A stretch of 64,000 nucleotides of DNA from Candidatus Opimibacter iunctus (lineage in GTDB: Bacteria > Bacteroidota > Bacteroidia > Chitinophagales > Saprospiraceae), in assembly GCA_016716665.1 (NCBI GenBank), contig JADJVH010000005.1:248001-312000 (forward strand), given 5' to 3'. Positions within the stretch are counted from its first letter, which is position 1, and every line of letters starts with the position of its first letter. This document shows positions 8,067 through 16,823 of the stretch, piece by piece. The notes under the pieces were generated by a model. That model made no database searches, was not told the origin of the DNA, and saw nothing but the letters and a program-made list of their open reading frames with translations. The position numbers were made by a program, and so were the translations under genes.

Positions 8067-8098
8067 AAAATGAAGAATGAAAAGTGAAGAGTGAATGC
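8061..8098 (+). repeat. AGTGAAGA-type tandem array spanning the stop codon
   Basis: Units AGTGAAA, AATGAAG, AATGAAA, AGTGAAG, AGTGAAT with about 7-base period start at the stop codon of the CHAT-STAND-WD40 gene. Confidence 0.6.
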
Positions 8099-8106
8099 CT
8101 TGTCTG

Positions 8107-8182
8107 GGAACTCACCCCCTAGCCCCCTCTCTTTATTCACATGACTTTACAATTCGAATCAGCCATTTCTAAAAGAGGGGGA
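8107..8182 (-). repeat. family B inverted repeat, reversed
   Basis: GGAACTCACCCCCTAG then CCCCCTCTCTTT, about 35 bases, and AAAAGAGGGGG. This is the reverse complement of the layout at 3857-3930. Confidence 0.75.
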
Positions 8183-8242
8183 ATAAAATTGGGCAAGCCG
8201 ATGAGTTTTATCGATTGCGAAATGTATTTATATCGGAGTGAA

Positions 8243-8453
8243 TGCCCCATAGGGGCAAAAAGGTTGGTAGCAAAAGAGCAACGAAATAATTCATGCCCTG
8301 TAGGGGCATAACTGGACTCGGATATGACTGTGTTTGATCTGAAAGGGTTGTTTATGCATTGACACAGTATCCGAAGCAGTCGGGTTGTGCCCCGACGGGG
8401 CACGAAGGATGCACCTATTGAATATTCTACCGACCTGTAGCCCCCATGGGGCA
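8243..8453 (-). repeat. REP-like unit, family A, complete copy, inverted
   Basis: The four palindromes and the GGTTGGTAG/CTACCGACC flanks are present in the order expected for the reverse complement of the unit at 3612-3821, including the spacer words CTGGACTCGG and GACACAGTATCCGAAGCAG. The two copies therefore bracket the CHAT-STAND-WD40 gene in opposite orientation. Confidence 0.85.
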
Positions 8454-8550
8454 AATGCTTCAATTGAAAACAAATAGTATAAACCTATCACCTGATGACT
8501 CTCAATCTCAGGCAACATTTCGATTTACTTTAGATCATCAAAAAGAATTC

Positions 8551-8640
8551 TTGCCCCATAGGGGCAAAAGGTCGGTAGCATAAGAGTAACGAAATAATTC
8601 ATGCCCTGTAGGGGCATAACTGGACTCGGTTATGACTGTG
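8551..8640 (-). repeat. REP-like unit, family A, half copy
   Basis: One outer and one inner palindrome (TTGCCCCATAGGGGCAAAAG, ATGCCCTGTAGGGGCAT), nearly identical to the first half of the copy at 8243-8453, then truncated just before the protease gene. Confidence 0.8.
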
Positions 8641-8658
8641 ATGCTCTTTATACATCAA

Positions 8659-10146
8659 TTAATAAATAGCAAAATCTGACAGCAACGCACAGATCTCCAT
8701 CAGGTACAGGTACATCCGTTCCTCCGGATTGTGATCTATCTCATCCCAGTCAGCGATGCTGACAGTCACTGCGAGGAAGTCGCCGTCATTGATCATGAGG
8801 TCTGCAAAAAATTCACCCTGGACGACACCATTGGCATCAGCATAAATATTTTCGACATACTCGCTGTAGTAGGGATTGTCTGGGTCATCGCTGAAGTCAT
8901 CGATATCGTCGGGCTCGGCGATCAATGCCTGGCCATTTTCGGCCATAAAGGATTTGAAGGCCTCCATGGCACCGATGCCTTCTTCCATTGAATCATTGGG
9001 AGAGATAAAGACTGACATCGTGATATTACCTCCGGGGCTGGTGGTGGAGAGATATGTCCATGCATCATCCGTGGCAGCAGAGAGGTGACACTGTGCGGGA
9101 ACCATCACCGTGATGCCGGTGAGCTCTTCGACATAGAGATCGATGGGAGACTCAAACATATCCACGAGAGAAATTTCCTCTTCGTTTTCGAGCAGGCCTT
9201 CCATGTTTTGCTGCTCTTCGGGAAAGAGGGTCTCGTAGACTTCTGTGAAGGGCATGCGGTAATCGTGATAGAGGGACATGCGGCTGCCATCGGTGGCGGA
9301 CATGTCGATGGGTGATTCAAACTGTGCGGCCTGGTCGGCTTCTTCGGGTGTGAGGAGTGGATTGTCGGAGCGGGTGCCGCTGTACATGTAGGAATTGCCG
9401 GTGGTGCCGCCGCAGGGTTGCATTGCTGGAGAGATAGGTGTGCCTTGGGTGAATAGCTTGGTAAAGTCTGCAGCTGGGATGGCCCATACACATGCTTTGC
9501 CGTCGATCAGCTTGGCGCCGCCGTCTACGAGGCCGAGGATCTTATCGCCATAGGTGAGGGGAGATCCGGAGTGTGCCTTGCGGATGTTGGGTTCCTTGAA
9601 ATTGATCACCTCAGTGGTCATGCCCGGGTAGTATTGGCCGCCATCGCTGCAGAGAGATTTGGACAGGCCGACGGAGTTGTTGGCTACGCGGGGGCTGATC
9701 TTGGAGAGGTTAGTGCGCTCTTCGAGCACGGTGGTCTTTGCAGTGACAGCAGTGGTATTGATGGGTATTTCCCAGAAGTTGATATTGGTATCCCATGGGG
9801 GTTCGCCGGAGTATAGTGCAAGTGCAGGGATGCCCAGTGAGGTCTGCAGCTTGAGCAATGCGAGGTCGGAGGCCTTGTATATTTTTTCGACTGTGGCGTA
9901 GGCACTTTTGCCCTGCCAGGTGACCAAGATCGTTTGTTTGCCGGCGACTACATGTAGTGCGGTGACGATGCGGTCTGGGAGGTTTTGTGGGCCGCCGCAG
10001 GCTACGCCGTAGCCGGAGGATTTATCGGCGTGGACCTGGACGACGGAGTTTTTCTGGGCGGAGAGATCAGTGCCACAGAGGAAGAGGCATGCCATAAGGA
10101 TGCTGAGGGATAGGGAGGGGAGGTGGCGGGAGAGGAGTTGGTACAT
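8659..10146 (-). CDS. exported trypsin-like serine protease
   Basis: Protein of about 495 residues from the ATG at 10146, which starts a clean signal peptide (LSILMACLFLCGTDLSA, cleavage near residue 30). Residues 31 to about 230 form a trypsin-like fold with the full triad in order: His65 in TALHVVAG, Asp94 in ASDLALLKL and Ser193 in AHSGSPL. The motif GLVDGG follows, as in S1 proteases. Two or more Cys pairs may form disulfides. The C-terminal 270 residues are acidic and unrecognised. A 27-residue upstream extension is open but looks non-coding. The gene converges on the CHAT-STAND-WD40 gene across repeats, so it is not in that operon. It acts in the periplasm or outside; no T9SS domain is seen. 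Confidence 0.75.
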   Translation of the reverse strand: MYQLLSRHLPSLSLSILMACLFLCGTDLSAQKNSVVQVHADKSSGYGVACGGPQNLPDRIVTALHVVAGKQTILVTWQGKSAYATVEKIYKASDLALLKLQTSLGIPALALYSGEPPWDTNINFWEIPINTTAVTAKTTVLEERTNLSKISPRVANNSVGLSKSLCSDGGQYYPGMTTEVINFKEPNIRKAHSGSPLTYGDKILGLVDGGAKLIDGKACVWAIPAADFTKLFTQGTPISPAMQPCGGTTGNSYMYSGTRSDNPLLTPEEADQAAQFESPIDMSATDGSRMSLYHDYRMPFTEVYETLFPEEQQNMEGLLENEEEISLVDMFESPIDLYVEELTGITVMVPAQCHLSAATDDAWTYLSTTSPGGNITMSVFISPNDSMEEGIGAMEAFKSFMAENGQALIAEPDDIDDFSDDPDNPYYSEYVENIYADANGVVQGEFFADLMINDGDFLAVTVSIADWDEIDHNPEERMYLYLMEICALLSDFAIY

Positions 10147-10321
10147 GGTGGGTGGATGTAATGGTCTATTGATGGGATGAAGATATTTCAAATTGGGGAA
10201 CGCGCGTGGGGGATTTAAAAAGTGCATTGTTGTATCCCCGCAATGAGGGTATCGAAAAACGCAAAATCAATGTGTTGATTGTCAGATGGAAGGCCTTATA
10301 TTTGATTGCGTGGATATACGT

Positions 10322-10328
10322 GTTAGAT
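10322..10328 (+). other. GTTAGAT core, possible cassette boundary
   Basis: GTTAGAT fits the integron attC R' core GTTRRRY and is followed by GCAAGGCTAAAA, then the TerC gene 66 bases later. A partner RYYYAAC is not obvious upstream. It is of interest only because an attC-like structure lies on the other side of the gene. Confidence 0.25.
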
Positions 10329-10393
10329 GCAAGGCTAAAACCGACTAGTGGAAAACCTTCTTAATTAATATAAACTATAAAATAATTACAAGT

Positions 10394-11401
10394 ATGGTGC
10401 TCTTTCCATTTTCTGATTATTGGTGGTTCTATTTAGCATTTACGGTTTTCATTTTTTTAATTCTTGCTTTGGATTTAGGGGTTTTTCATAGAAAAGCTCA
10501 TGAGGTTAAGTTTAAAGAAGCATCAATTTGGACATGCGTGTGGATAGCACTGGCATTTCTGTTTAACTACCTATTCTATCTTTATGCACGGTATCAATTT
10601 TCAGTCGGAGAACGGTATTTATCTATTCCTGATTTTGACCCGTCAGCGCAAGCCAAAACATCTGCCTTAGAGTTTCTGACAGGATTTGTAATAGAAAAAT
10701 CATTAGCTATTGATAACATTTTCGTATTTGTTGTTGTTTTTTCCTATTTCGGAATACCTAAAATGTACCAGCATCGTGTGCTGTTTTGGGGAATTCTTGG
10801 GGCATTGGCATTTCGAATAATGTTTATCGCATTGGGTTCTGTTTTACTGCAATATAAATGGGTTGTGATTTTCTTTGGTGTGCTGTTAATAATTACAGGG
10901 ATCAATATGTTTTTTGCCGGCACAAAACAGCAAGACCTCGAAAATAATTTCATTGTAAAGCAACTTAAAAAAGTTTTCAAGATTCATCCTCAAATAGAAG
11001 GGCAAAACTTTTTCCTTAAGAAAAATGGTGCGACTTACGTAACACCTCTATTTTTAGCTCTGATTTTTCTAGAACTAAGCGATATCATCTTTGCTGTGGA
11101 TTCTGTTCCGGCTATTTTCGCAATCACTAACGAACCACTCATTGTTTTTACATCTAATGTTTTTGCAATTCTGGGATTAAGATCAATGTATTTTATGCTT
11201 GCAGATGTCCTGGATAAATTCATTTACATCAAATACGGACTTGCATCAGTATTGGTATTCGTAGGCTTGAAAATGGTTTGGCTTAACGAAGCCTTTGGCG
11301 GAAAATTTCCTATTACATGGTCACTTGGAATCATTGCAAGTCTGATCGGGTTTTCGATACTAATTTCTCTTGTGATAGGACAGAAAAAGATCAATGTTTA
11401 G
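10394..11401 (+). CDS. TerC-family integral membrane protein
   Basis: Protein of 335 residues with about eight membrane spans. The family signature is visible twice: GFVIEKSLAIDNIFVFVVVF (about residue 95-115) and FLELSDIIFAVDSVPAIFAI (about 224-243). Their acidic residues in the membrane are thought to bind divalent metal. Relatives (TerC, Alx) are linked to tellurite resistance and Mn2+ export. No other ter genes are near, so metal export is the more likely role, by family knowledge only. The gene is visibly AT-richer than its neighbours and is followed by an attC-like inverted repeat, which suggests horizontal acquisition. Confidence 0.92.
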   Translation: MVLFPFSDYWWFYLAFTVFIFLILALDLGVFHRKAHEVKFKEASIWTCVWIALAFLFNYLFYLYARYQFSVGERYLSIPDFDPSAQAKTSALEFLTGFVIEKSLAIDNIFVFVVVFSYFGIPKMYQHRVLFWGILGALAFRIMFIALGSVLLQYKWVVIFFGVLLIITGINMFFAGTKQQDLENNFIVKQLKKVFKIHPQIEGQNFFLKKNGATYVTPLFLALIFLELSDIIFAVDSVPAIFAITNEPLIVFTSNVFAILGLRSMYFMLADVLDKFIYIKYGLASVLVFVGLKMVWLNEAFGGKFPITWSLGIIASLIGFSILISLVIGQKKINV

Positions 11402-11438
11402 ATATCAACATGCTAAGAAAGAGGTAGTAAAGCCCAGT

Positions 11439-11570
11439 CGCTAACAAAGGCTTAAAAGGAATGGCGGGTGAGGAGGCTAATCAAACATTTATGCTTTTAA
11501 TGAACAGTTTTGGTAGTCTGAAAGTTTGTGATTCTAAACTGCCACTTCTTTAAGCCTCGAAACGTTAGCG
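11439..11570 (+). repeat. attC-like imperfect inverted repeat
   Basis: The left arm CGCTAAC-AAA-GGCTTAAA-AGGAAT-GGC (11439-11465) is matched at the right end by GCC-ACTTC-TTTAAGCC-TCGAAA-CGTTAGCG (11541-11570), which reads in reverse complement as CGCTAAC-(6)-GGCTTAAA-(5)-GGC. The 132-base structure with TAAC/GTTA ends and a displaced spacer resembles integron attC sites such as VCR repeats, though the core (GTTAGCG) departs from GTTRRRY. It separates two AT-rich genes. Confidence 0.5.
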
Positions 11571-11607
11571 GTAATAAATACCTCCCCTTTAATTTTTGAA
11601 TTACCTT

Positions 11608-11925
11608 ATGGCAACAGACGATTCACTTGAAATTATATCCTACGCCAATTTATGTGAGGCTATTGAAAATGACCTTACAAGCAAAAATTTCAAGACGGCA
11701 GCTGAATTTCTAAGTAACGCCGTTGAAGATTGGCCAACTTTAGATTTACGGGAACCTTTAGAATTGCTAAAAGAGTTAAGAAGAGAAGTTAAAGGAAAGT
11801 TGACATTTGCTAATCTTGAAAAGTTACCAAAACACCAAGATCTTGGCCCTGGTCAATGGAAAGTCGAAGCATTGAATGCATTGCTTGAAATGCATATTTT
11901 CCCTAACATAGATGAAGAATTGTAG
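11608..11925 (+). CDS. small hypothetical protein of the putative cassette
   Basis: Protein of about 105 residues beginning MATDDSLEII. It looks alpha-helical and charged, with no signal peptide or membrane span, so it is probably cytoplasmic. I do not recognise the family. The DNA is AT-richer than the flanking genes, like the TerC gene upstream, and the attC-like repeat ends 37 bases before the start. Translation could also begin at a TTG at 11596, but the ATG is preferred. Confidence 0.55.
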   Translation: MATDDSLEIISYANLCEAIENDLTSKNFKTAAEFLSNAVEDWPTLDLREPLELLKELRREVKGKLTFANLEKLPKHQDLGPGQWKVEALNALLEMHIFPNIDEEL

Positions 11926-12000
11926 CATTGCTTTTAAGACCACTCCTAGTGAATATTCATCCAAAAATGTATTTTTACTGGCATTGCAAATCCTTCGATC

Positions 12001-14172
12001 ATGAGAGTTTTTCTATCTATCTTATTGATAGTATCCACAGTGCGTATCAATGCCCAAACCAATGTCAGAGGTTGGGCGGCCGATGGGCAGGTATGGATTG
12101 TGTGGGAAGCAGACACTCCGCTACCTGAAACGTACGCCATCTATGCAAGCCCCAATGCTTTTGCAAGCACAAGTGAGGCTGTTCTTGCCGGACGATTGTT
12201 TAAGGAGGAATACGGCCCTTTTGCTTTGCGCGAACAGGTTGATACCTCAGGTACATACCGCATTCCAAATGGAAATGGTGGCGTCTACCAGCTAGCAGCA
12301 AATGAAGGACTCTTTGTATACACGCCGCATCAATCAGGTGCATTATTTTTTGCAGTTGTACAATATGGAGAGACCGCAATTACGCCAGGCATTAATATCA
12401 CTGATGATGCGGTTTCCTTTCAATATAGTCCTGCACTTGATCCGGTAGAGGGTCACCTGCAGCAGACATTTATCTCACCATTTGATAACGACTACGTTTG
12501 TTTTGCATTTTACATGTGGGCTGACGGGCGGCAAAACCAATGGGAAAACAGACCTGATTTTCCGGTGATGGCCAATGCAGCGAAAAACGGGATGCCAAGC
12601 TTTTTCATGATCAGTGTGCCGATGGGACTGGATACAACTGCACCATTTCCACTGAGTGTATGGTTGCATGGCGGAGGAGGCACAGCGCGCCAATCCCTGG
12701 CCGGTAGCAGGCTAGACATACACCTCAATCCGCAAAAGGGAATACTGCTTGCACATAATGATGACCTCTTTGGCTATATTCTCAATACGTTTGTCGGTAC
12801 TGAAAGTGTATCGAGGCATTTTGGTTGGCGCAAGCATTATGATCCATTCACCGGTGACCCGCCCTTAGAGACAGATACGATCGTCAACTATACACAGCGC
12901 CGATATCTCTGGATCGACCAATGGCTGATGAGGCACTTCAATATCGATCCTGCGCGTATCAATATCAACGGGCATAGCATGGGTTCACGTGGGACAACGA
13001 TGATGGCCAAGGCATTTCCCAATCACTATGCTACGGCTACGGTACTCAACAATGGTTTTATTGAAGATGGTGAGCTGGGGCCCATTGATGTAGTATTCGG
13101 CCCCTCCGCGTCTGACTTCCCTACCAACCTTACGGGATACGATGGTGCTACGATCCATTTCTCCACAGCATCAGATCTCGAAACGAGGCTTTCCGCATTT
13201 CGTGATCTGCCAGTCATCAGATGCTTTCATGGTAAAAACGATGATGGTGAGGGTAATGCCTGGGACAAAGATGTCGTCGGTCAATTCCGTAAAGCAGATT
13301 CCCTCGGTGTGGGTGCGCAACTCTATTGGAGCGAAAGGGACCATGGCCCTGACACAGGCCCTGAATACGATGATCATTGGATCAACGGCTTTAGTCCTAC
13401 AGAACAAACTATCGTTGATGACATTGCGTTTGAGGAAGAGGTATTTCATTCCGATGTATCCTATCCTGCTTTCTTCAATCACCGGCTTGACGCACGCAAC
13501 AATGATCCCGGAGATGGTACACCGGGCACTGGTGCTGCGGGTGATGGCGATGACTGGGGCACCTGGGGCGGGTATCACAGATGGGATTGGGATAACATCA
13601 CAGAGCGTGCAGACCAATGGTCTGTCATAGCATGGCTTGAAAGTAATGCGGTGTTTGATCATGACAATAGTCCGCAGGATGAACTCATCTCGGACCTTGC
13701 GATACGGAAGCCTGGATTGTTTAGGCCAGAGACAGGCAGTATTGTCTGGTGGTTTGTCCGTGACTACAACACGGATGAAGTATTGCAGCAAGGCACAGCA
13801 GAAGTGCAGGATGATGACCTTACCGTGATACAAGGTATAAAGGTGTATCGCGAAGACGTCCGTAAAGTCATCATTGACATCACTACCATTCCCACTGCTA
13901 CTACAGGTGAGGAGGCGCAATCTTTTCATGTGGCCATTACACCCAATCCATCTTTTGGACCAATGGTGGTGCATATAACCTCAGAAAAGGAAGGTCAGGC
14001 ACACTTTAAGTTGACAGGGATGAATGGAGTCATCAGGATGTTTGATCGCTCTATTTCTGAGGGAGACCACCATATTACAATACCCACTACAGATCAGTTG
14101 CCAGCAGGGATTTATATACTGGAAGTGGAAGTGGGAAAGCAGCGGGAGTATGTGCGATGGGTGAAGCTTTGA
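12001..14172 (+). CDS. T9SS-secreted alpha/beta-hydrolase (esterase-like)
   Basis: Protein of 723 residues. It has a short signal peptide (FLSILLIVSTVRINAQ). The central hydrolase region shows an oxyanion-type segment PLSVWLHGGGG and the nucleophile elbow GHSMGS (Ser at about residue 326), followed by a plausible acid/His region (CFHGKNDDGEGN, ERDHGPDTG). This is the pattern of polyhydroxybutyrate depolymerase or feruloyl-esterase-like enzymes. The last 80 residues are a type A T9SS sorting domain (ITPNPSFGPMVVHI to IYILEVEVGKQREYVRWVKL). It is therefore exported through the outer membrane and either released or surface-anchored. The substrate cannot be told. A small membrane protein gene follows closely. 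Confidence 0.82.
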   Translation: MRVFLSILLIVSTVRINAQTNVRGWAADGQVWIVWEADTPLPETYAIYASPNAFASTSEAVLAGRLFKEEYGPFALREQVDTSGTYRIPNGNGGVYQLAANEGLFVYTPHQSGALFFAVVQYGETAITPGINITDDAVSFQYSPALDPVEGHLQQTFISPFDNDYVCFAFYMWADGRQNQWENRPDFPVMANAAKNGMPSFFMISVPMGLDTTAPFPLSVWLHGGGGTARQSLAGSRLDIHLNPQKGILLAHNDDLFGYILNTFVGTESVSRHFGWRKHYDPFTGDPPLETDTIVNYTQRRYLWIDQWLMRHFNIDPARININGHSMGSRGTTMMAKAFPNHYATATVLNNGFIEDGELGPIDVVFGPSASDFPTNLTGYDGATIHFSTASDLETRLSAFRDLPVIRCFHGKNDDGEGNAWDKDVVGQFRKADSLGVGAQLYWSERDHGPDTGPEYDDHWINGFSPTEQTIVDDIAFEEEVFHSDVSYPAFFNHRLDARNNDPGDGTPGTGAAGDGDDWGTWGGYHRWDWDNITERADQWSVIAWLESNAVFDHDNSPQDELISDLAIRKPGLFRPETGSIVWWFVRDYNTDEVLQQGTAEVQDDDLTVIQGIKVYREDVRKVIIDITTIPTATTGEEAQSFHVAITPNPSFGPMVVHITSEKEGQAHFKLTGMNGVIRMFDRSISEGDHHITIPTTDQLPAGIYILEVEVGKQREYVRWVKL

Positions 14173-14182
14173 GTTGAATGTA

Positions 14183-14647
14183 ATGAAAGAGAGAAAACTA
14201 AGCCCCTGGCTGTTAGAAACCATTTTTTTCTTCCTGGTCCTGGGACAGGAATCATTGAGACTTAGCTGGAGGACAGCAAAAGAGAAATTACCGGTTAGCG
14301 CCGGCCTGCAGGATTTTTACTATTATTATTTCGGAGACTTTGTCAATGGATTTGTCATTGCTTACCTGGTAGATGGTCTTTCTAATTTACTCCTGTTTCA
14401 AAAACAATCCTCCAGGACATATTACACTATCGCGACCATTCGAATCGATAAATACAGGAATGCTGTATTATCAGCGCTTATCGCTTCATTGATCATATTG
14501 ATCTATGAGTTGGGATGGACACCGATCTCCACCACTTCTGACTTACTGGATGTGCCGGGAGGAGTGTTGGGTGCCTTGATGTACCTACTGGTCAGATGTC
14601 TATCCTTAAAGTTTATGGAAAACAAAGCGGACATCATTAATAACTGA
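14183..14647 (+). CDS. small multi-pass membrane protein, unknown
   Basis: Protein of about 154 residues with four predicted spans: WLLETIFFFLVLG, FVNGFVIAYLVDGLSNLLLF, ALIASLIILIYELGW and GVLGALMYLLVRCLSL. It starts 10 bases after the esterase stop and may be cotranscribed. I do not recognise the family. Similar four-span proteins of 130-160 residues are common beside regulators in Bacteroidetes. Confidence 0.6.
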   Translation: MKERKLSPWLLETIFFFLVLGQESLRLSWRTAKEKLPVSAGLQDFYYYYFGDFVNGFVIAYLVDGLSNLLLFQKQSSRTYYTIATIRIDKYRNAVLSALIASLIILIYELGWTPISTTSDLLDVPGGVLGALMYLLVRCLSLKFMENKADIINN

Positions 14648-14713
14648 CAAGTGTTCAATTCATTAACAGAAATAAGGTTTGTCTCACTATCTTACAGACT
14701 CACGCGCACGTAA

Positions 14714-15310
14714 ATGCACAACAAATTCATCAACCATTTTTCCAGGATATCTCCCCTCTCAAAGGAGGAAGCGAGTGCAATTGAACAAGCGATGGTTGTG
14801 CGACATTGCCAGAAGGGTACGACCCTCCTCAGGGAAGGGCAGGTATCGGTGGACACCTATTTTATCCTGAAGGGGCTTATCCGGGAGTATATCATCACCG
14901 ATGGTGAAGAGCGGACGACCAATTTCTTTACCGAAGAGCAATGGGTAATTTCGATGAGTAACTTCAATGCACAGACTCCTTCGGCGCATTACCTGGTCTG
15001 CATCGAGGATACCGATGTAGTCGTGGGCAATGAAAAATCGGCCCAGGCAATGTTTAAGAATTTTCCAAGATTTGAAACCATCTCCAGGGCGGTCATGGAG
15101 GTGTACTTTAGTGAGCAGAAGAAGATCCTGACTTCTTTCCTGACCGATACGCCTGAGCAACGGTATATGAATCTGCTCAAGACAAGACCTGATATATTTC
15201 AGCGCGTCCCGCAATATCAGCTGGCGAGTTATATCGGTGTCAAACCTGAATCGCTGAGCCGTATAAGGAAGAGAGTGGTAGAAAAACTTAAGGACGCTTC
15301 TAATAACTAA
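14714..15310 (+). CDS. Crp/Fnr-family transcriptional regulator
   Basis: Protein of 198 residues. The N-terminal cyclic-nucleotide-binding-like domain (about 10-125) has the typical GTTLLREGQVSVDTYFILKG segment and the GEERTTNFFTE pattern of the Bacteroidetes subgroup, which lacks a clear cAMP pocket. The C-terminal helix-turn-helix is YQLASYIGVKPESLSRIRKR. It has no CxxC set for an iron-sulfur cluster. The next gene, on the opposite strand, is a medium-chain reductase; the two are convergent. The effector is unknown. Confidence 0.9.
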   Translation: MHNKFINHFSRISPLSKEEASAIEQAMVVRHCQKGTTLLREGQVSVDTYFILKGLIREYIITDGEERTTNFFTEEQWVISMSNFNAQTPSAHYLVCIEDTDVVVGNEKSAQAMFKNFPRFETISRAVMEVYFSEQKKILTSFLTDTPEQRYMNLLKTRPDIFQRVPQYQLASYIGVKPESLSRIRKRVVEKLKDASNN

Positions 15311-15416
15311 CATCTTTGAATGTTAATTCCTGATAGCGAGCCGATCATCGAAGTGGTTCTTTAATCGCTATGAGGTTATTAGCGGCGCCCTAAAATAGAC
15401 TTCTGTTCCTACTGGA

Positions 15417-16385
15417 TCAGATTGAGATAACAATACTTCCCCTTTTTCGACCTGTCTCCACATAGGTATGCGCTGCCGCAACCTGTGCAAGCGGATAGCA
15501 GGCATCAATCACAGTCCTGATTTTCGAAGTGCGGAGCATTTCCTTCAACTCCATGAAGTAAGCTAGGCGATCCTGCACGGGCAGCAATCCGGTGGCAGAA
15601 ACCTTTGCTTTTTTGGTGCCGAATACCTTTGACCATAACATATGGAACAAGAGCGGAAGATTCATTACGGCTGAAAGATAAATGCCATTCGTAGTAAGCA
15701 CTTTCTTACAATCCCCAAAGGACCTGCGTCCCAGCGTATCAAATATGATATCATACTGAAGCCCACTCTTCGTGAAATCTTCCCTTGTATAATCAATGAC
15801 ATGGTCGGCACCAAGTGATTTGACCATGACCATATTTTTCGCACTGCATACACCGGTCACTTCTGCACCATAGTGCTTTGCGATCTGGATGGCATAGGTG
15901 CCCAGGCCTCCTGAAGCGCCATTGATCAGCACGCGCTGCCCTTTTTGGATCTTGCCCAGCCCTTTGAGAAAGTTCATCACGGTGATTGCACTCCCATTGA
16001 CAGGCGCTGCTTCTGCATAGCTTATATTGTCCGGCATGGTCGTGAGCACATCGGTTTCGCTGATGCAGGCATACTCTGCATAGCATCCAAGGGTCGTCGT
16101 GCCTCCGAAGACTTTGTCACCTGCCTTAAAGAGGGTCACGGCGCTTCCTGTCTCCACTACTTCGCCGGCAAATTCAAACCCGGGGATCGTGCGTTTTGGC
16201 CCTTTGAGTCCTGTGTACAACCTTCCGATATAAGGATCCCCTTTGCGCATCATGATGTCTGCCGCTGTGGCGGTGGAGGCATGGATACGGATGAGCACTT
16301 CATTGAGTGAAGGGGTTGGTATCGGCATATCCTTCAGGTGGAGGACTTCTGGCGATCCATAGCGGGTGTATTCGATGGCTTTCAT
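15417..16385 (-). CDS. medium-chain NAD(P)H-dependent quinone reductase-like oxidoreductase
   Basis: Protein of 322 residues from ATG 16385 (MKAIEYTRYG). It is a medium-chain dehydrogenase/reductase of the zinc-free quinone oxidoreductase type. The N-terminal GroES-like part shows VLIRIHASTATAADIMMRKGDP and PGFEFAGEVVETG. The Rossmann part has GQRVLINGASGGLGTYAIQIAKHYGAEVTGVCS with the GASGGLG nucleotide loop, then VIDYTREDF. The catalytic zinc Cys/His set is missing. Longer starts up to 16454 are open but run through a promoter-like motif. It is a close paralog of the frameshifted gene at 18480-19382. Confidence 0.9.
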   Translation of the reverse strand: MKAIEYTRYGSPEVLHLKDMPIPTPSLNEVLIRIHASTATAADIMMRKGDPYIGRLYTGLKGPKRTIPGFEFAGEVVETGSAVTLFKAGDKVFGGTTTLGCYAEYACISETDVLTTMPDNISYAEAAPVNGSAITVMNFLKGLGKIQKGQRVLINGASGGLGTYAIQIAKHYGAEVTGVCSAKNMVMVKSLGADHVIDYTREDFTKSGLQYDIIFDTLGRRSFGDCKKVLTTNGIYLSAVMNLPLLFHMLWSKVFGTKKAKVSATGLLPVQDRLAYFMELKEMLRTSKIRTVIDACYPLAQVAAAHTYVETGRKRGSIVISI

Positions 16386-16422
16386 TTGCGTTTGCATGGT
16401 TGTGGTTATTGATTTCATGCTG

Positions 16423-16430
16423 CAAAAGTA
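16423..16430 (-). promoter_or_regulatory. Bacteroidetes -7 element for the reductase gene
   Basis: On the minus strand this reads TACTTTTG, a full match to TANNTTTG, 38 bases before the chosen start at 16385. It supports that start over the longer upstream ones. No clear -33 TTG is seen at 17-19 bases. Confidence 0.45.
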
Positions 16431-16547
16431 GGGTCGGGCTGGGGCTGTGTTCATTGACTTAAGTTAAGAAGTGGGTTTATAGGTTGATGGGTTTGCTTAA
16501 ACTCAGTGGAGTCGAAGTATGTGCATTAGGGTTTTTGATTAGCACAT

Positions 16548-16617
16548 TTGCCCCATCCGGGCTAAAGGTTGGTAGCATTGAGAAATAAATATCAATCGCG
16601 CCCTGTAGTGGCGCAAC
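16548..16617 (+). repeat. REP-like unit, family A, degenerate left half
   Basis: TTGCCCCATCCGGGCTAAAG-GTTGGTAG then GCGCCCTGTAGTGGCGC. The left outer and one inner palindrome remain, and a family-E variant (ACTCAGTGGAGTCGAAGTA) precedes it at 16500-16519. The rest of 16455-16760 holds nothing else I recognise. Confidence 0.7.
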
Positions 16618-16762
16618 TTCATTGGCGTGCGACAGATCAAAAGGAACATGCAGGAGGTAAGGATCTGTATAGCCGTTTTCTTTGGATGCCGAAGCTTTTT
16701 CTGCGAAGTCATCTAACGGCAGGTCATCCCTCTTCACGGAAAGTCCGGAGATAAATTGAGAT

Positions 16763-16792
16763 TTGTTTTAAAAGTGCATTTCCTTATATTTA
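16763..16792 (+). promoter_or_regulatory. candidate promoter for the exported protein at 16824
   Basis: TTG at 16763-16765 and TATATTTA at 16785-16792 are separated by 19 bases, matching the Bacteroidetes TTG-N17-19-TANNTTTG layout except for the last base. The start codon is 32 bases downstream. Confidence 0.4.
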
Positions 16793-16823
16793 GTCAATAT
16801 TCACCTGATAAACCCAAAAAATC

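Noticed and set aside
4017..10146. A single two-gene defence operon of CHAT-STAND-WD40 plus protease
   Set aside because: The two genes are convergent, separated by repeats, and the protease is exported, so they cannot be one transcription unit.
16477..16737. 86-residue minus-strand reading ending near the family A fragment
   Set aside because: Half of it (from SHANEVAPL onward) is translated repeat; no promoter and no known family.
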